DNA of 5,841 nt from Bordetella parapertussis. Its GTDB lineage: Bacteria > Pseudomonadota > Gammaproteobacteria > Burkholderiales > Burkholderiaceae_B. How positions within the stretch are numbered: the first letter of the stretch is position 1; every line of letters begins with the position of its first letter. Both the position numbers and the translations under genes were made by a program. The DNA is taken from NCBI GenBank assembly GCA_943331855.1, contig CALQNE010000229.1, forward strand, positions 1-5,841. The letters are read 5' to 3'. Of the stretch, positions 1 through 5,411 are shown in pieces. Below the pieces are notes generated by a model. That model did not search any database. It worked only from the letters and a program-made list of their open reading frames with translations, and had not been told where the DNA came from.

Positions 1-282
1 CACAAAATCAAAAATCCGTTTGCCAGTCGCGCCTACCCAGCGGTACAGCACGTCAACACTCACCATGGCCCCGACCCGAAAGGCGTAAGGGATGCCCATG
101 AAGACCATCCATACCAGGCTAAAACGGATCAAGACCTCTGTCCATTCGGCGGGGATTTCTAATATGAACCGCATCACGACTTGAAACACGCCCAGAGTTG
201 CCGCAATCGCCATCATCAGGCAGGCAATAAACAACGAGAATCGAGTCGTGACGCTTTCAACAGCAAGCAGAGTATTTTTCAT
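1..282 (-). CDS. dctQ: TRAP transporter small permease (DctQ family), C-terminus cut by window edge
   Basis: The first 94 codons read openly from an ATG at 282 to the left edge with no stop. This is the small, four-helix membrane subunit of a TRAP transporter, which joins the large DctM permease in the inner membrane to import a solute delivered by DctP. The sequence shows a first hydrophobic helix at about residues 16-37 ending in GVFQVVMRF. It is followed by the typical DctQ segment PAEWTEVLIRFSLVWMVFMG (residues 44-63) and then IPYAFRVGAMVSVDVLY. Full-length members are about 160-200 residues, so roughly half is present. The start is supported by an AGAAG Shine-Dalgarno-like sequence at 293-289, 6 nt before the ATG. 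dctP lies 81 bp upstream on the same strand with a hairpin between them. The family call is firm; the substrate cannot be read from this subunit. Confidence 0.9.
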   Translation of the reverse strand, partial: MKNTLLAVESVTTRFSLFIACLMMAIAATLGVFQVVMRFILEIPAEWTEVLIRFSLVWMVFMGIPYAFRVGAMVSVDVLYRWVGATGKRIFDFV

Positions 283-293
283 CTTGTTCTTCT

Positions 294-329
294 AAAAAAA
301 ACAAGCGCGCCACTTGTGTGCCGCGCTTG
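294..329 (-). terminator. Intrinsic-terminator-like hairpin between dctP and dctQ (likely attenuator)
   Basis: Read on the minus strand, CAAGCGCG (329-322) and CGCGCTTG (309-302) form a perfect 8-bp GC-rich stem with a 12-nt loop. Eight T residues (301-294) follow at once. It begins 34 nt after the dctP stop codon, and its T tract directly touches the AGAAG ribosome binding site of dctQ. A weaker alternative stem, ACAAG (317-313) with CTTGT (305-301), shares the 3' arm. The form is that of a rho-independent terminator, but the same-strand dctQ gene 12 nt beyond implies partial read-through. Such an element would yield excess binding protein over membrane subunits, a common need in binding-protein-dependent uptake. 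Confidence 0.8.
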
Positions 330-363
330 AATTTATTTTTAATCAGCTACGAGTTTGCTGCAA

Positions 364-1344
364 TTACTTGTAATTACGAATCGCATCGATTTTGTCTTTG
401 CCAAACTCTTTTTCAAACTGGGTAAACACAGGCGCTAGCTTAGCAACAAAGGCAGCTTTATCAAAAGTTTCGATAATCGACATACCCTTAGCACGCAACT
501 CGGCTACGCCACTGGCATCATCTTTATCAACACGGGCACGCATTGCGGTTGCAGCCATTTTGGCGCCATCAAGAAACACCTTTTGATCTGCAGGTGAAAG
601 TTTGTCAAAAGCCGCTTTGTTCATCAGAAGAATGGCCGGACTGTAAACGTGCGCAGTCAAGGTCATGTACTTTTGAACTTGCTCAAACTTAGCTGCCATA
701 ATCACTGACAAAGGGTTTTCTTGGCCATCTACGACGCCTTGCTGCAGTGCGGTAAAGACCTCAGGAAACGCCATCGGTGTTGTGATGATGCCAAACCCTT
801 TGTAGGCCGCCACGTGCACGGGGTTTTCCATCGTACGCATCTTTAAGCCTTTTAAATCATCTGGCAAATTGATCGGACGCTTGTTGTTTGTCATATGACG
901 TACTCCGTTTTCAGTCCACGCCAACGCCTTGAATCCTTTGCTATCAAACTCTTTAAGCAAAGCTTGGCCAATCGGGCCGTCGAGTACAGCGCGTGCATGT
1001 GCCTTGTCGCGAAACAAGAAAGGAATGTCTAAAATTTTGACTGCGGGCACAAAATTGGGAATCGGACCGGTGCTAGTGCCCGCGAGCTCTTGAGTGCCTA
1101 ACTGGACGGACTCTATACTTTCACGCTCGCCACCCAGGCTGCCTGAAAAGAAGTTCTTAATAATGATTCGACCATTGGTGCCCTTTTCAACCTCTTGCGC
1201 CAACACGTCAACACCATTGCCCTGGTGCGAGTTTTGAGCGATCGAGATGCTGTTACGCATGATGATCTGGGCCTGCGTCACGGACGCCAAACCTAAGGTT
1301 AGGGCGCCAGCTACTGCCAAAGTGATACGTCCGATACGCTTCAT
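364..1344 (-). CDS. dctP: TRAP transporter periplasmic solute-binding protein (DctP family)
   Basis: This 326-residue protein is the extracytoplasmic receptor that captures an organic acid, typically a carboxylate, and hands it to the DctQ/DctM membrane complex. It starts with a Sec signal peptide: MKR, a hydrophobic stretch at residues 7-20, and probable cleavage after TQA at residue 25. DctP landmarks follow in order: the FFSGSLGGERE segment near 65-75, LDIPFLFRD at 105-113, GVRHMTNNKRPI at 147-158, GLKMRTMENP at 166-175, and AFPEVFTALQQGVVDGQENP at 192-211. Arg170 matches the position of the conserved arginine that binds the ligand carboxylate in this family, and Asn210 lies in the usual QENP pocket motif. 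Length is normal. The start is supported by GGAG at 1357-1354, 9 nt upstream. dctQ follows on the same strand after a terminator-like hairpin. The family is secure; the ligand (C4-dicarboxylate, keto acid or other) is not determinable by eye. Confidence 0.95.
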   Translation of the reverse strand: MKRIGRITLAVAGALTLGLASVTQAQIIMRNSISIAQNSHQGNGVDVLAQEVEKGTNGRIIIKNFFSGSLGGERESIESVQLGTQELAGTSTGPIPNFVPAVKILDIPFLFRDKAHARAVLDGPIGQALLKEFDSKGFKALAWTENGVRHMTNNKRPINLPDDLKGLKMRTMENPVHVAAYKGFGIITTPMAFPEVFTALQQGVVDGQENPLSVIMAAKFEQVQKYMTLTAHVYSPAILLMNKAAFDKLSPADQKVFLDGAKMAATAMRARVDKDDASGVAELRAKGMSIIETFDKAAFVAKLAPVFTQFEKEFGKDKIDAIRNYK

Positions 1345-1414
1345 GAAAGATATCTCCGAGTCCGAAATTTTGCGTTAAAAGAGTAAAAGCGCCTGCAGCG
1401 AACCACCTGAAGTA

Positions 1415-1440
1415 GTACGGTTGCGCGATTCTGACCGTAC
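1415..1440. promoter_or_regulatory. GTACGGT-N12-ACCGTAC inverted repeat, candidate operator
   Basis: GTACGGT at 1415-1421 and its exact reverse complement ACCGTAC at 1434-1440 form perfect 7-bp arms 12 bp apart. The arm centres are 19 bp apart, close to two helical turns. The site lies 71-96 bp upstream of the dctP start. A third GTACGG occurs at 1518-1523, just upstream of the cupin promoter. The spacing and symmetry suit a dimeric regulator binding one face of DNA. No regulator gene is visible in the window, so the role is inferred. Confidence 0.35.
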
Positions 1441-1530
1441 ATGGTAGGACAAAGAGCCTGTCTTGGGACTTAGTACTATCCCTTGCTTTGGCCACGCTAG
1501 ACGCCTATTCGCAGCAGGTACGGACCCCAG

Positions 1531-1559
1531 TTGATACACTCATTTAAGCAATGTCTATT
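1531..1559 (+). promoter_or_regulatory. Probable sigma70-type promoter of the cupin gene
   Basis: A TTGATA box (1531-1536, 5 of 6 match to TTGACA) is followed after exactly 17 bp by TCTATT (1554-1559, 4 of 6 match to TATAAT). Transcription would start near 1566, giving a leader of about 38 nt before the ATG at 1604. No other candidate in this interval is better placed. Confidence 0.4.
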
Positions 1560-1603
1560 TTTTTAATGACGCACTGTTCATCACACTGACTGAAGGAAAA
1601 AAA

Positions 1604-2110
1604 ATGAATCAAGTTCTTGAGACAAGCCACAGTATTGCGGATAGCGTGAAATTCAGTCTACGTAACTTGCCTTTGCTAGAGAGTGGCGCAACCATGGCCA
1701 GCCTGGGCAGCGCGCCGGGGCTATGGGCACACTCAAAGGTGTATTCGACCGGCGGCGAAAACGCCTTACATAGCCATGATGTTGAAGACCACTGTTTCTT
1801 GATTTTGCAGGGAGAGGCAACGTTTAACTTCGGCGATGGCAGTTCAATGATTGCGCGTCAATTTGAAGGCGTGGTCTTGCCCAGAGGCACACAGTATCGG
1901 TTTTCAGCGAATCCGGTTGGTAACCTGGTTATGTTTAGAGTGGGTGGCGCAAGCATTACGAATCATAAGGATATTGACTCTTATGAATTGCCAAAAGAAG
2001 CTGCAAAAAGCAGAAAGTTCTCAGATGGCTCGCAGGGAGATGCCTCGAAGGGAGGCGCGCATGCCAAGCCTACTGTATTTAAGATGGGCGCTTTTTTTGC
2101 GCCTGACTGA
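1604..2110 (+). CDS. Small single-domain cupin protein of unknown substrate
   Basis: This 168-residue cytoplasmic protein has one cupin beta-barrel at about residues 38-115. Cupin motif 1 reads GGENALHSHDVEDHCFLILQ then G (50-70). His56 and His58 are metal ligands by family rule. The usual glutamate position, five residues on, holds His63, with Glu61 two residues earlier. Motif 2 reads GVVLPRGTQYRFSAN (89-103), with Tyr98 where the fourth ligand, His, is usual. The protein may therefore use a three-histidine site, or bind a ligand without redox catalysis. The barrel is followed by a polar Gly/Ser/Lys-rich tail at about 133-155. The start is supported by AAGGA at 1593-1597, 6 nt before the ATG. 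It is divergent from dctP and convergent with the aminotransferase. The cupin fold is clear. The reaction is unknown and could be dioxygenase, isomerase or small-molecule sensing. Confidence 0.88.
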   Translation: MNQVLETSHSIADSVKFSLRNLPLLESGATMASLGSAPGLWAHSKVYSTGGENALHSHDVEDHCFLILQGEATFNFGDGSSMIARQFEGVVLPRGTQYRFSANPVGNLVMFRVGGASITNHKDIDSYELPKEAAKSRKFSDGSQGDASKGGAHAKPTVFKMGAFFAPD

Positions 2111-2150
2111 GCCTTCAGTATCTAAAGCCGCCTGTGGTTGATATGAATGG

Positions 2151-3479
2151 CTACACTTCGCTGATCACTTGATCGATTGCTGTGCGTAATCGAGCGGCAA
2201 TTTCATGAAGTTCATTTTGCGTGGCGATGAAGGGTGGTGCCAACAGAACGTGGTCCCCTTTGCGGCCATCTACCGTACCGCCCATTGGGTAGCACAACAG
2301 ACCGTTGGAGAGCGCAGTTTTTTTGATTCGCGCATGCAGTTGCAGGGCTGGATCAAAGGGCGCTTTGCTATTTCGGTCGAGCACCATCTCGATACCCCAA
2401 AAAAAACCGCGTCCACGAATGTCGCCAACGTGTGGATGGTTTTTGAAGTGCTGTTTGAGAATGTTTTCAAACGCCAGGCCACCGTCATGCACTTTCGCTA
2501 AGAGCCCGTCGCGTTTAATGACTTTTTGAACAGCGAGTGCAGCGGCACAGGCAACCGGGTGCCCCAAGTAGGTATGCCCGTGTTGAAAAAAACCACTACC
2601 GGCTGACATCGCGTCGACAATTTTCTTTTGCGCAAGCAGCCCACCAATGGGCTGATAGCCACTTCCTAGGCCTTTCGCGATGGCAATCAGATCGGGCGTG
2701 ATGCCCTCTTGTTCGCAGGCGTAGAGCGTGCCTGTACGGCCCATGCCGCACATGACCTCATCTAGGATTAGTAACACGCCATATTTGTCACAGACTGCAC
2801 GCATGGCCTTAAAGTAGCCAGGTATAGGCGTGAGCACACCAGCGGTTGCCCCGCCAATCGTTTCGGCCACAAAGGCGATCACACTATTTGCGCCTTGCGC
2901 CAAAATGGCGGTTTCTAATTCGTGTGCCAAACGCGCTACGTATTGCGCATCGGTTTCACCTTCAAGCTGTTCGCGATACGGGTAGCAAGGCGATACATGT
3001 GTCGCCGGTACCAACAGCGGCGCGAACTGGGCGCGCCGCAATGCGTTGCCGCCAACTGCTAAGGCCCCTAAGGTGTTGCCGTGATAGCTCTGGCGACGCG
3101 CAATAAAGTGGCTACGCTGGCTTTGTCCGATCTCAACAAAATACTGACGCGCCATTTTGAGAGCAGCTTCCATGGCCTCTGAGCCACTACTGACAAAGTA
3201 GGCATGGCTGATGCCCGAGGGCGCATGAGCAATGAGCTCATCGGCCAGCTCTTCAGCGACCTCGGTGGTGAAAAATGAGGTGTGGGTGTAAGCCAGTTTG
3301 TCAATCTGCGCGTGCATGGCCGCAATCACGTCTGGCTGTCCATGCCCCAATGAAGTGACGGCTGCGCCACCCGAGGCATCGATATAGGCGCGCCCTTCTG
3401 CGTCTTGAATCCAAATGCCTTTTCCAGACACAGCCGTAGCAGGTTTTACGCGTAGGCTACGATGAATAAGATGAGTCAT
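2151..3479 (-). CDS. PLP-dependent class III aminotransferase (omega-amino-acid:pyruvate type)
   Basis: This 442-residue cytoplasmic enzyme is a fold-type I, class III transaminase, which moves an amino group between an amine or omega-amino acid and a keto acid using pyridoxal phosphate. Hallmarks are present in order: SSGSEAMEAALKMARQY (97-113) for phosphate binding; SYHGNT (131-136), whose Tyr stacks on the cofactor ring; LILDEVMCGMGRTG (237-250), with Asp240 contacting the pyridine nitrogen; IAIAKGLGSGYQPIGG (265-280), with Lys269 as the Schiff-base lysine; HTYLGHPVA (302-310); and DIRGRGFFWGIE (353-364). Length is normal and no key residue is missing. AAGGA at 3490-3486 lies 6 nt before the ATG. 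The gene converges on the cupin gene about 40 bp away and diverges from the transglycosylase gene. The family is certain. The substrate (4-aminobutyrate, beta-alanine, taurine-like or polyamine) is not, so no symbol is given. Confidence 0.95.
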   Translation of the reverse strand: MTHLIHRSLRVKPATAVSGKGIWIQDAEGRAYIDASGGAAVTSLGHGQPDVIAAMHAQIDKLAYTHTSFFTTEVAEELADELIAHAPSGISHAYFVSSGSEAMEAALKMARQYFVEIGQSQRSHFIARRQSYHGNTLGALAVGGNALRRAQFAPLLVPATHVSPCYPYREQLEGETDAQYVARLAHELETAILAQGANSVIAFVAETIGGATAGVLTPIPGYFKAMRAVCDKYGVLLILDEVMCGMGRTGTLYACEQEGITPDLIAIAKGLGSGYQPIGGLLAQKKIVDAMSAGSGFFQHGHTYLGHPVACAAALAVQKVIKRDGLLAKVHDGGLAFENILKQHFKNHPHVGDIRGRGFFWGIEMVLDRNSKAPFDPALQLHARIKKTALSNGLLCYPMGGTVDGRKGDHVLLAPPFIATQNELHEIAARLRTAIDQVISEV

Positions 3480-3534
3480 GAGAAGTCCTTATCTGCTCGC
3501 TGATAGTTTACGACCTGGCGCATTGATTTATACC

Positions 3535-3562
3535 TTGTAACAGATTGGCCTAGGCTGATAAT
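3535..3562 (+). promoter_or_regulatory. Probable sigma70-type promoter of the transglycosylase operon
   Basis: TTGTAA (3535-3540, 4 of 6 match to TTGACA) and GATAAT (3557-3562, 5 of 6 match to TATAAT) are separated by 16 bp. The spacer holds the perfect 8-bp palindrome GCCTAGGC (3548-3555), and TTGTAA recurs at 3563-3568. Transcription from here would give a leader of about 95-100 nt before the ATG at 3667. Confidence 0.4.
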
Positions 3563-3620
3563 TTGTAATGCCGAGTTCTGAGCCTTGATTTTAAGTTCTC
3601 GTGTACATTGAGACCCAGCG

Positions 3621-3635
3621 CCAAGCCGCGCTTGG
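3621..3635 (+). other. Leader hairpin upstream of the transglycosylase gene
   Basis: CCAAGC (3621-3626) and GCTTGG (3630-3635) form a perfect 6-bp stem with a CGC triloop, and G3620 and T3636 add a possible G-U pair. It lies 31 nt before the ATG at 3667, within the predicted leader. Five T residues follow only after 9 nt, so it is not a canonical terminator. A role in mRNA stability or translation is possible but unproven. Confidence 0.35.
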
Positions 3636-3666
3636 TGATACCTCTTTTTGAAAGGCTTTTGAGTCA

Positions 3667-4854
3667 ATGAATAAAGTCGTCATTGCGGTTTTTTTATCGG
3701 CAATAACCTGTTACGCACAGGCGCAAACCTTCGATGCTTGCGTGTCAGGCTTGCGCCAATCGGCGCTCACGCAAGGCATCACCGCAAGCACCTTTGATAC
3801 CGCGTTCAAAGGTATCGAACCTGACGAGACGGTTTTAAAGTCTTACGACTATCAGCCAGAGTTTCGTACCCCGATCTGGGATTACCTGGCTGGCTTGGTA
3901 GATGACGAGCGCGTAACGGATGGTCAAGCCAAGTTAAAAGAGTGGTCGAAGACGCTTGCTGAGGCCGAACAAAAATACGGCGTTGATCGCCACACGATTG
4001 TGGCTGTGTGGGGCGTTGAATCTAACTTCGGCCGCATTCAGGGCACGCGCGAATTGGTGCGCTCGTTAACGACGCTGGTATGTGCAAACAAGCGCCAGGC
4101 TTTTTTTAAAGGCGAATTGCTTGCGACCTTAAAGATTGTGCAAAGCGGCGATATTCCGTTGCAAGGCTTGGTGGGGTCCTGGGCGGGGGCCTTTGGCCAG
4201 ACGCAATTTATGCCTACAACGTATCAACGCATTGCAGTCGATTTTGATGGGGATGGAAAACGCGACATTGTGAACTCGGTGCCAGACGCCCTGGGTTCTA
4301 CTGCGAATTATTTAAAGCAGTCTGGTTGGATCAATGGCGCGAATTGGGGCTACGAAGTGCAGTTGCCGCCCGGTTACGCCGGTGCCTCTGGCCGCACCGC
4401 TCGCCATCCGTTGTCGCACTTCACGAACTTGGGCGTCAAGCCCATCAAGTCGGGGCAAGCAGTTCCTGCTGAAACAACTCAGGCGGCTTTGCTTTTGCCT
4501 GCGGGTGCGAACGGGCCTGCGTTTATTGTTTTTCGAAACTTCGATGCGATCTATAGTTACAACGCCGCCGAGTCGTACGCCTTATCGATTGCCCATCTCG
4601 CGGATCGTTTGCGCGGGGGCGGGCGCTTTGCGACACCATGGCCAACGGATGATGCGGGCATTAGCCGAGCAGAACGCCGCGAGGTACAGCAAAGGTTAGT
4701 GGATCGGGGCTATGACATTGGCGAAATTGATGGCATGATTGGCGCAAAAAGTCGCGCTGCGATTAACGAGTTTCAGACCTCTGTCGGGATGAAAGCGGAT
4801 GGTCGAGCAGGACAACGCTTATTGCAAGCGCTGCGTGCATCAAAAACAAAATAG
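3667..4854 (+). CDS. mltB: Lytic murein transglycosylase, MltB family (GH103), with C-terminal peptidoglycan-binding domain
   Basis: This 395-residue periplasmic enzyme cleaves the glycan strands of peptidoglycan non-hydrolytically, leaving 1,6-anhydro-muramic ends. It begins with a signal peptide with likely cleavage after AQA at residue 19. The cysteine at residue 15 is not in a lipobox, so the protein should be soluble, unlike the lipoprotein MltB of Escherichia coli. The catalytic domain spans about residues 22-320. It holds VWGVESNFG with catalytic Glu118, SWAGAFGQTQFMP (171-183), an EF-hand-like DFDGDGKRD (192-200), and RNFDAIYSYNAAESYALS (290-307). Cys25 and Cys139 could form a disulfide. 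A peptidoglycan-binding type 1 repeat follows at about 336-392 (VQQRLVDRGYDIGEIDG...FQ). The symbol is used in the family sense; the two-domain layout fits the MltB_2 subgroup. The ribosome binding site is weak: AAAGG at 3651-3655, 11 nt from the ATG. The deacylase gene starts 23 bp downstream. Confidence 0.94.
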   Translation: MNKVVIAVFLSAITCYAQAQTFDACVSGLRQSALTQGITASTFDTAFKGIEPDETVLKSYDYQPEFRTPIWDYLAGLVDDERVTDGQAKLKEWSKTLAEAEQKYGVDRHTIVAVWGVESNFGRIQGTRELVRSLTTLVCANKRQAFFKGELLATLKIVQSGDIPLQGLVGSWAGAFGQTQFMPTTYQRIAVDFDGDGKRDIVNSVPDALGSTANYLKQSGWINGANWGYEVQLPPGYAGASGRTARHPLSHFTNLGVKPIKSGQAVPAETTQAALLLPAGANGPAFIVFRNFDAIYSYNAAESYALSIAHLADRLRGGGRFATPWPTDDAGISRAERREVQQRLVDRGYDIGEIDGMIGAKSRAAINEFQTSVGMKADGRAGQRLLQALRASKTK

Positions 4855-4877
4855 TGGTTGTGAAGATAACGGTCTAA

Positions 4878-5375
4878 ATGGCTAAGAAAGTTCATATTAG
4901 TGAAACGCCCGCGACCGCTTTCTTGAAGGCGCAGGGTGTGCCGTACACCGAGCACCCTTACGAATATCTTGAGCATGGTGGCGCACAGCATAGCGCCCAA
5001 GCGTTGGGTTTTGATCCCTTTGCAGTGGTCAAAACCTTGATCATGCAAGACGAAACTTCAGCGCCTTTGATTGTTTTGATGCATGGCAACAAAACGGTGT
5101 CCACTAAAAATTTGGCAAGGCAAATCGGAGTCAAATCGATTGCGCCGTGCAAGCCTGAGGTGGCGAATCGACATAGTGGCTTTTTAGTGGGCGGCACCTC
5201 GCCCTTTGGTACGCGGCGCAAAATGCCGATTTACATTGAAGGTAGCATTCTCGCGCTGCCTCGAATCTGGATTAACGGCGGTCGGCGTGGGTATTTGATT
5301 GGAATCGAGCCAGCGGTATGTGTGAACCTGCTCAATGCAAGGCCGGTTGAGTGTGCCTTGGATATCTCTGATTAA
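4878..5375 (+). CDS. ybaK: YbaK/EbsC-type Cys-tRNA(Pro) deacylase
   Basis: This 165-residue cytoplasmic protein belongs to the YbaK/ProRS-editing-domain family, which hydrolyses wrongly charged aminoacyl-tRNA, classically Cys-tRNA(Pro), to protect translation accuracy. Visible signatures are TPATAFLKAQGVPY (10-23) at the start, DPFAVVKTLIM (46-56) with the conserved catalytic lysine at 52, and GFLVGGTSPFGTRRKMPIYI (101-120), the glycine-rich loop that positions the substrate. ALPRIWINGGRRGYLIGI (126-143) follows. The length is typical of stand-alone YbaK proteins. The start is the first ATG of the open frame and gives the normal family N-terminus. The ribosome binding site is poor: GAAG at 4862-4865, 12 nt upstream. 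With only 23 bp from the transglycosylase stop and no terminator between, translation may be helped by the upstream gene. Within the family, specificity for Cys-tRNA(Pro) rather than another mischarged tRNA is assumed, not shown. Confidence 0.93.
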   Translation: MAKKVHISETPATAFLKAQGVPYTEHPYEYLEHGGAQHSAQALGFDPFAVVKTLIMQDETSAPLIVLMHGNKTVSTKNLARQIGVKSIAPCKPEVANRHSGFLVGGTSPFGTRRKMPIYIEGSILALPRIWINGGRRGYLIGIEPAVCVNLLNARPVECALDISD

Positions 5376-5411
5376 AGATCGACGAGTGAGGCAATCTAGT
5401 AAGATAGAACC

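Larger units (their letters stand above)
1345..1603. other. Divergent intergenic region between dctP and the cupin gene
   Basis: This 259-bp stretch separates two genes reading outward, so it should carry both promoters. Seen in it are the dctP ribosome binding site at the left end, an inverted repeat at 1415-1440, a further GTACGG copy at 1518-1523, a near-palindrome GGGA..TAGTACTA..TCCC at 1465-1482, and a sigma70-like promoter for the cupin gene at 1531-1559. I found no convincing minus-strand -35/-10 pair for dctP. A minus-strand reading frame crossing part of this region overlaps the start of dctP and looks spurious. Confidence 0.7.
3480..3666. other. Divergent intergenic region between aminotransferase and transglycosylase genes
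   Basis: This 187-bp interval lies between genes reading outward. It contains the aminotransferase ribosome binding site at 3486-3490, a plus-strand promoter candidate at 3535-3562 with a GCCTAGGC palindrome in its spacer, and a hairpin at 3621-3635. No clear minus-strand promoter was found: TATAAA occurs on that strand upstream of the aminotransferase but has no good -35 partner. A short minus-strand reading frame across this region has no ribosome binding site or recognisable product and appears spurious. Confidence 0.6.

Noticed and set aside
1253..1495. Minus-strand reading frame of 80 codons upstream of and overlapping dctP
   Set aside because: It overlaps the dctP signal-peptide region in another frame, has no ribosome binding site or recognisable domain, and spans the promoter region. 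Treated as a shadow frame.
2086..2103. GGCGC-T7-GCGCC structure near the end of the cupin gene, resembling a terminator
   Set aside because: The T run forms the loop rather than following the stem, on either strand, and it lies inside the coding sequence. It would not act as a standard intrinsic terminator.
1851..2141. Plus-strand reading frame of 96 codons inside the cupin gene
   Set aside because: It overlaps a clear cupin gene in another frame and its translation has no recognisable family features.
321..3634. Shared 9-mer CCGCGCTTG in the dctP-dctQ hairpin (321-329) and the transglycosylase leader hairpin (3626-3634)
   Set aside because: The flanking bases differ and only one copy is followed by a T tract. 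Two GC-rich stem arms matching over 9 bases is likely chance, not a dispersed repeat family.
3476..3667. Small minus-strand reading frame ending at the aminotransferase start
   Set aside because: It overlaps the aminotransferase start by 4 bp, which could suggest a coupled small gene. However, its translation is not recognisable, it lacks a good ribosome binding site, and it covers the divergent promoter region.
3708..3714. Possible lipoprotein cysteine (residue 15) in the transglycosylase signal sequence
   Set aside because: The preceding residues are Ala-Ile-Thr, which do not satisfy a lipobox (Gly, Ala or Ser is needed just before Cys). An AQA signal peptidase I site follows instead.
4773..5048. 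Minus-strand reading frame across the transglycosylase-deacylase junction
   Set aside because: It is antisense to two well-supported genes, with no domain, ribosome binding site or promoter evidence.
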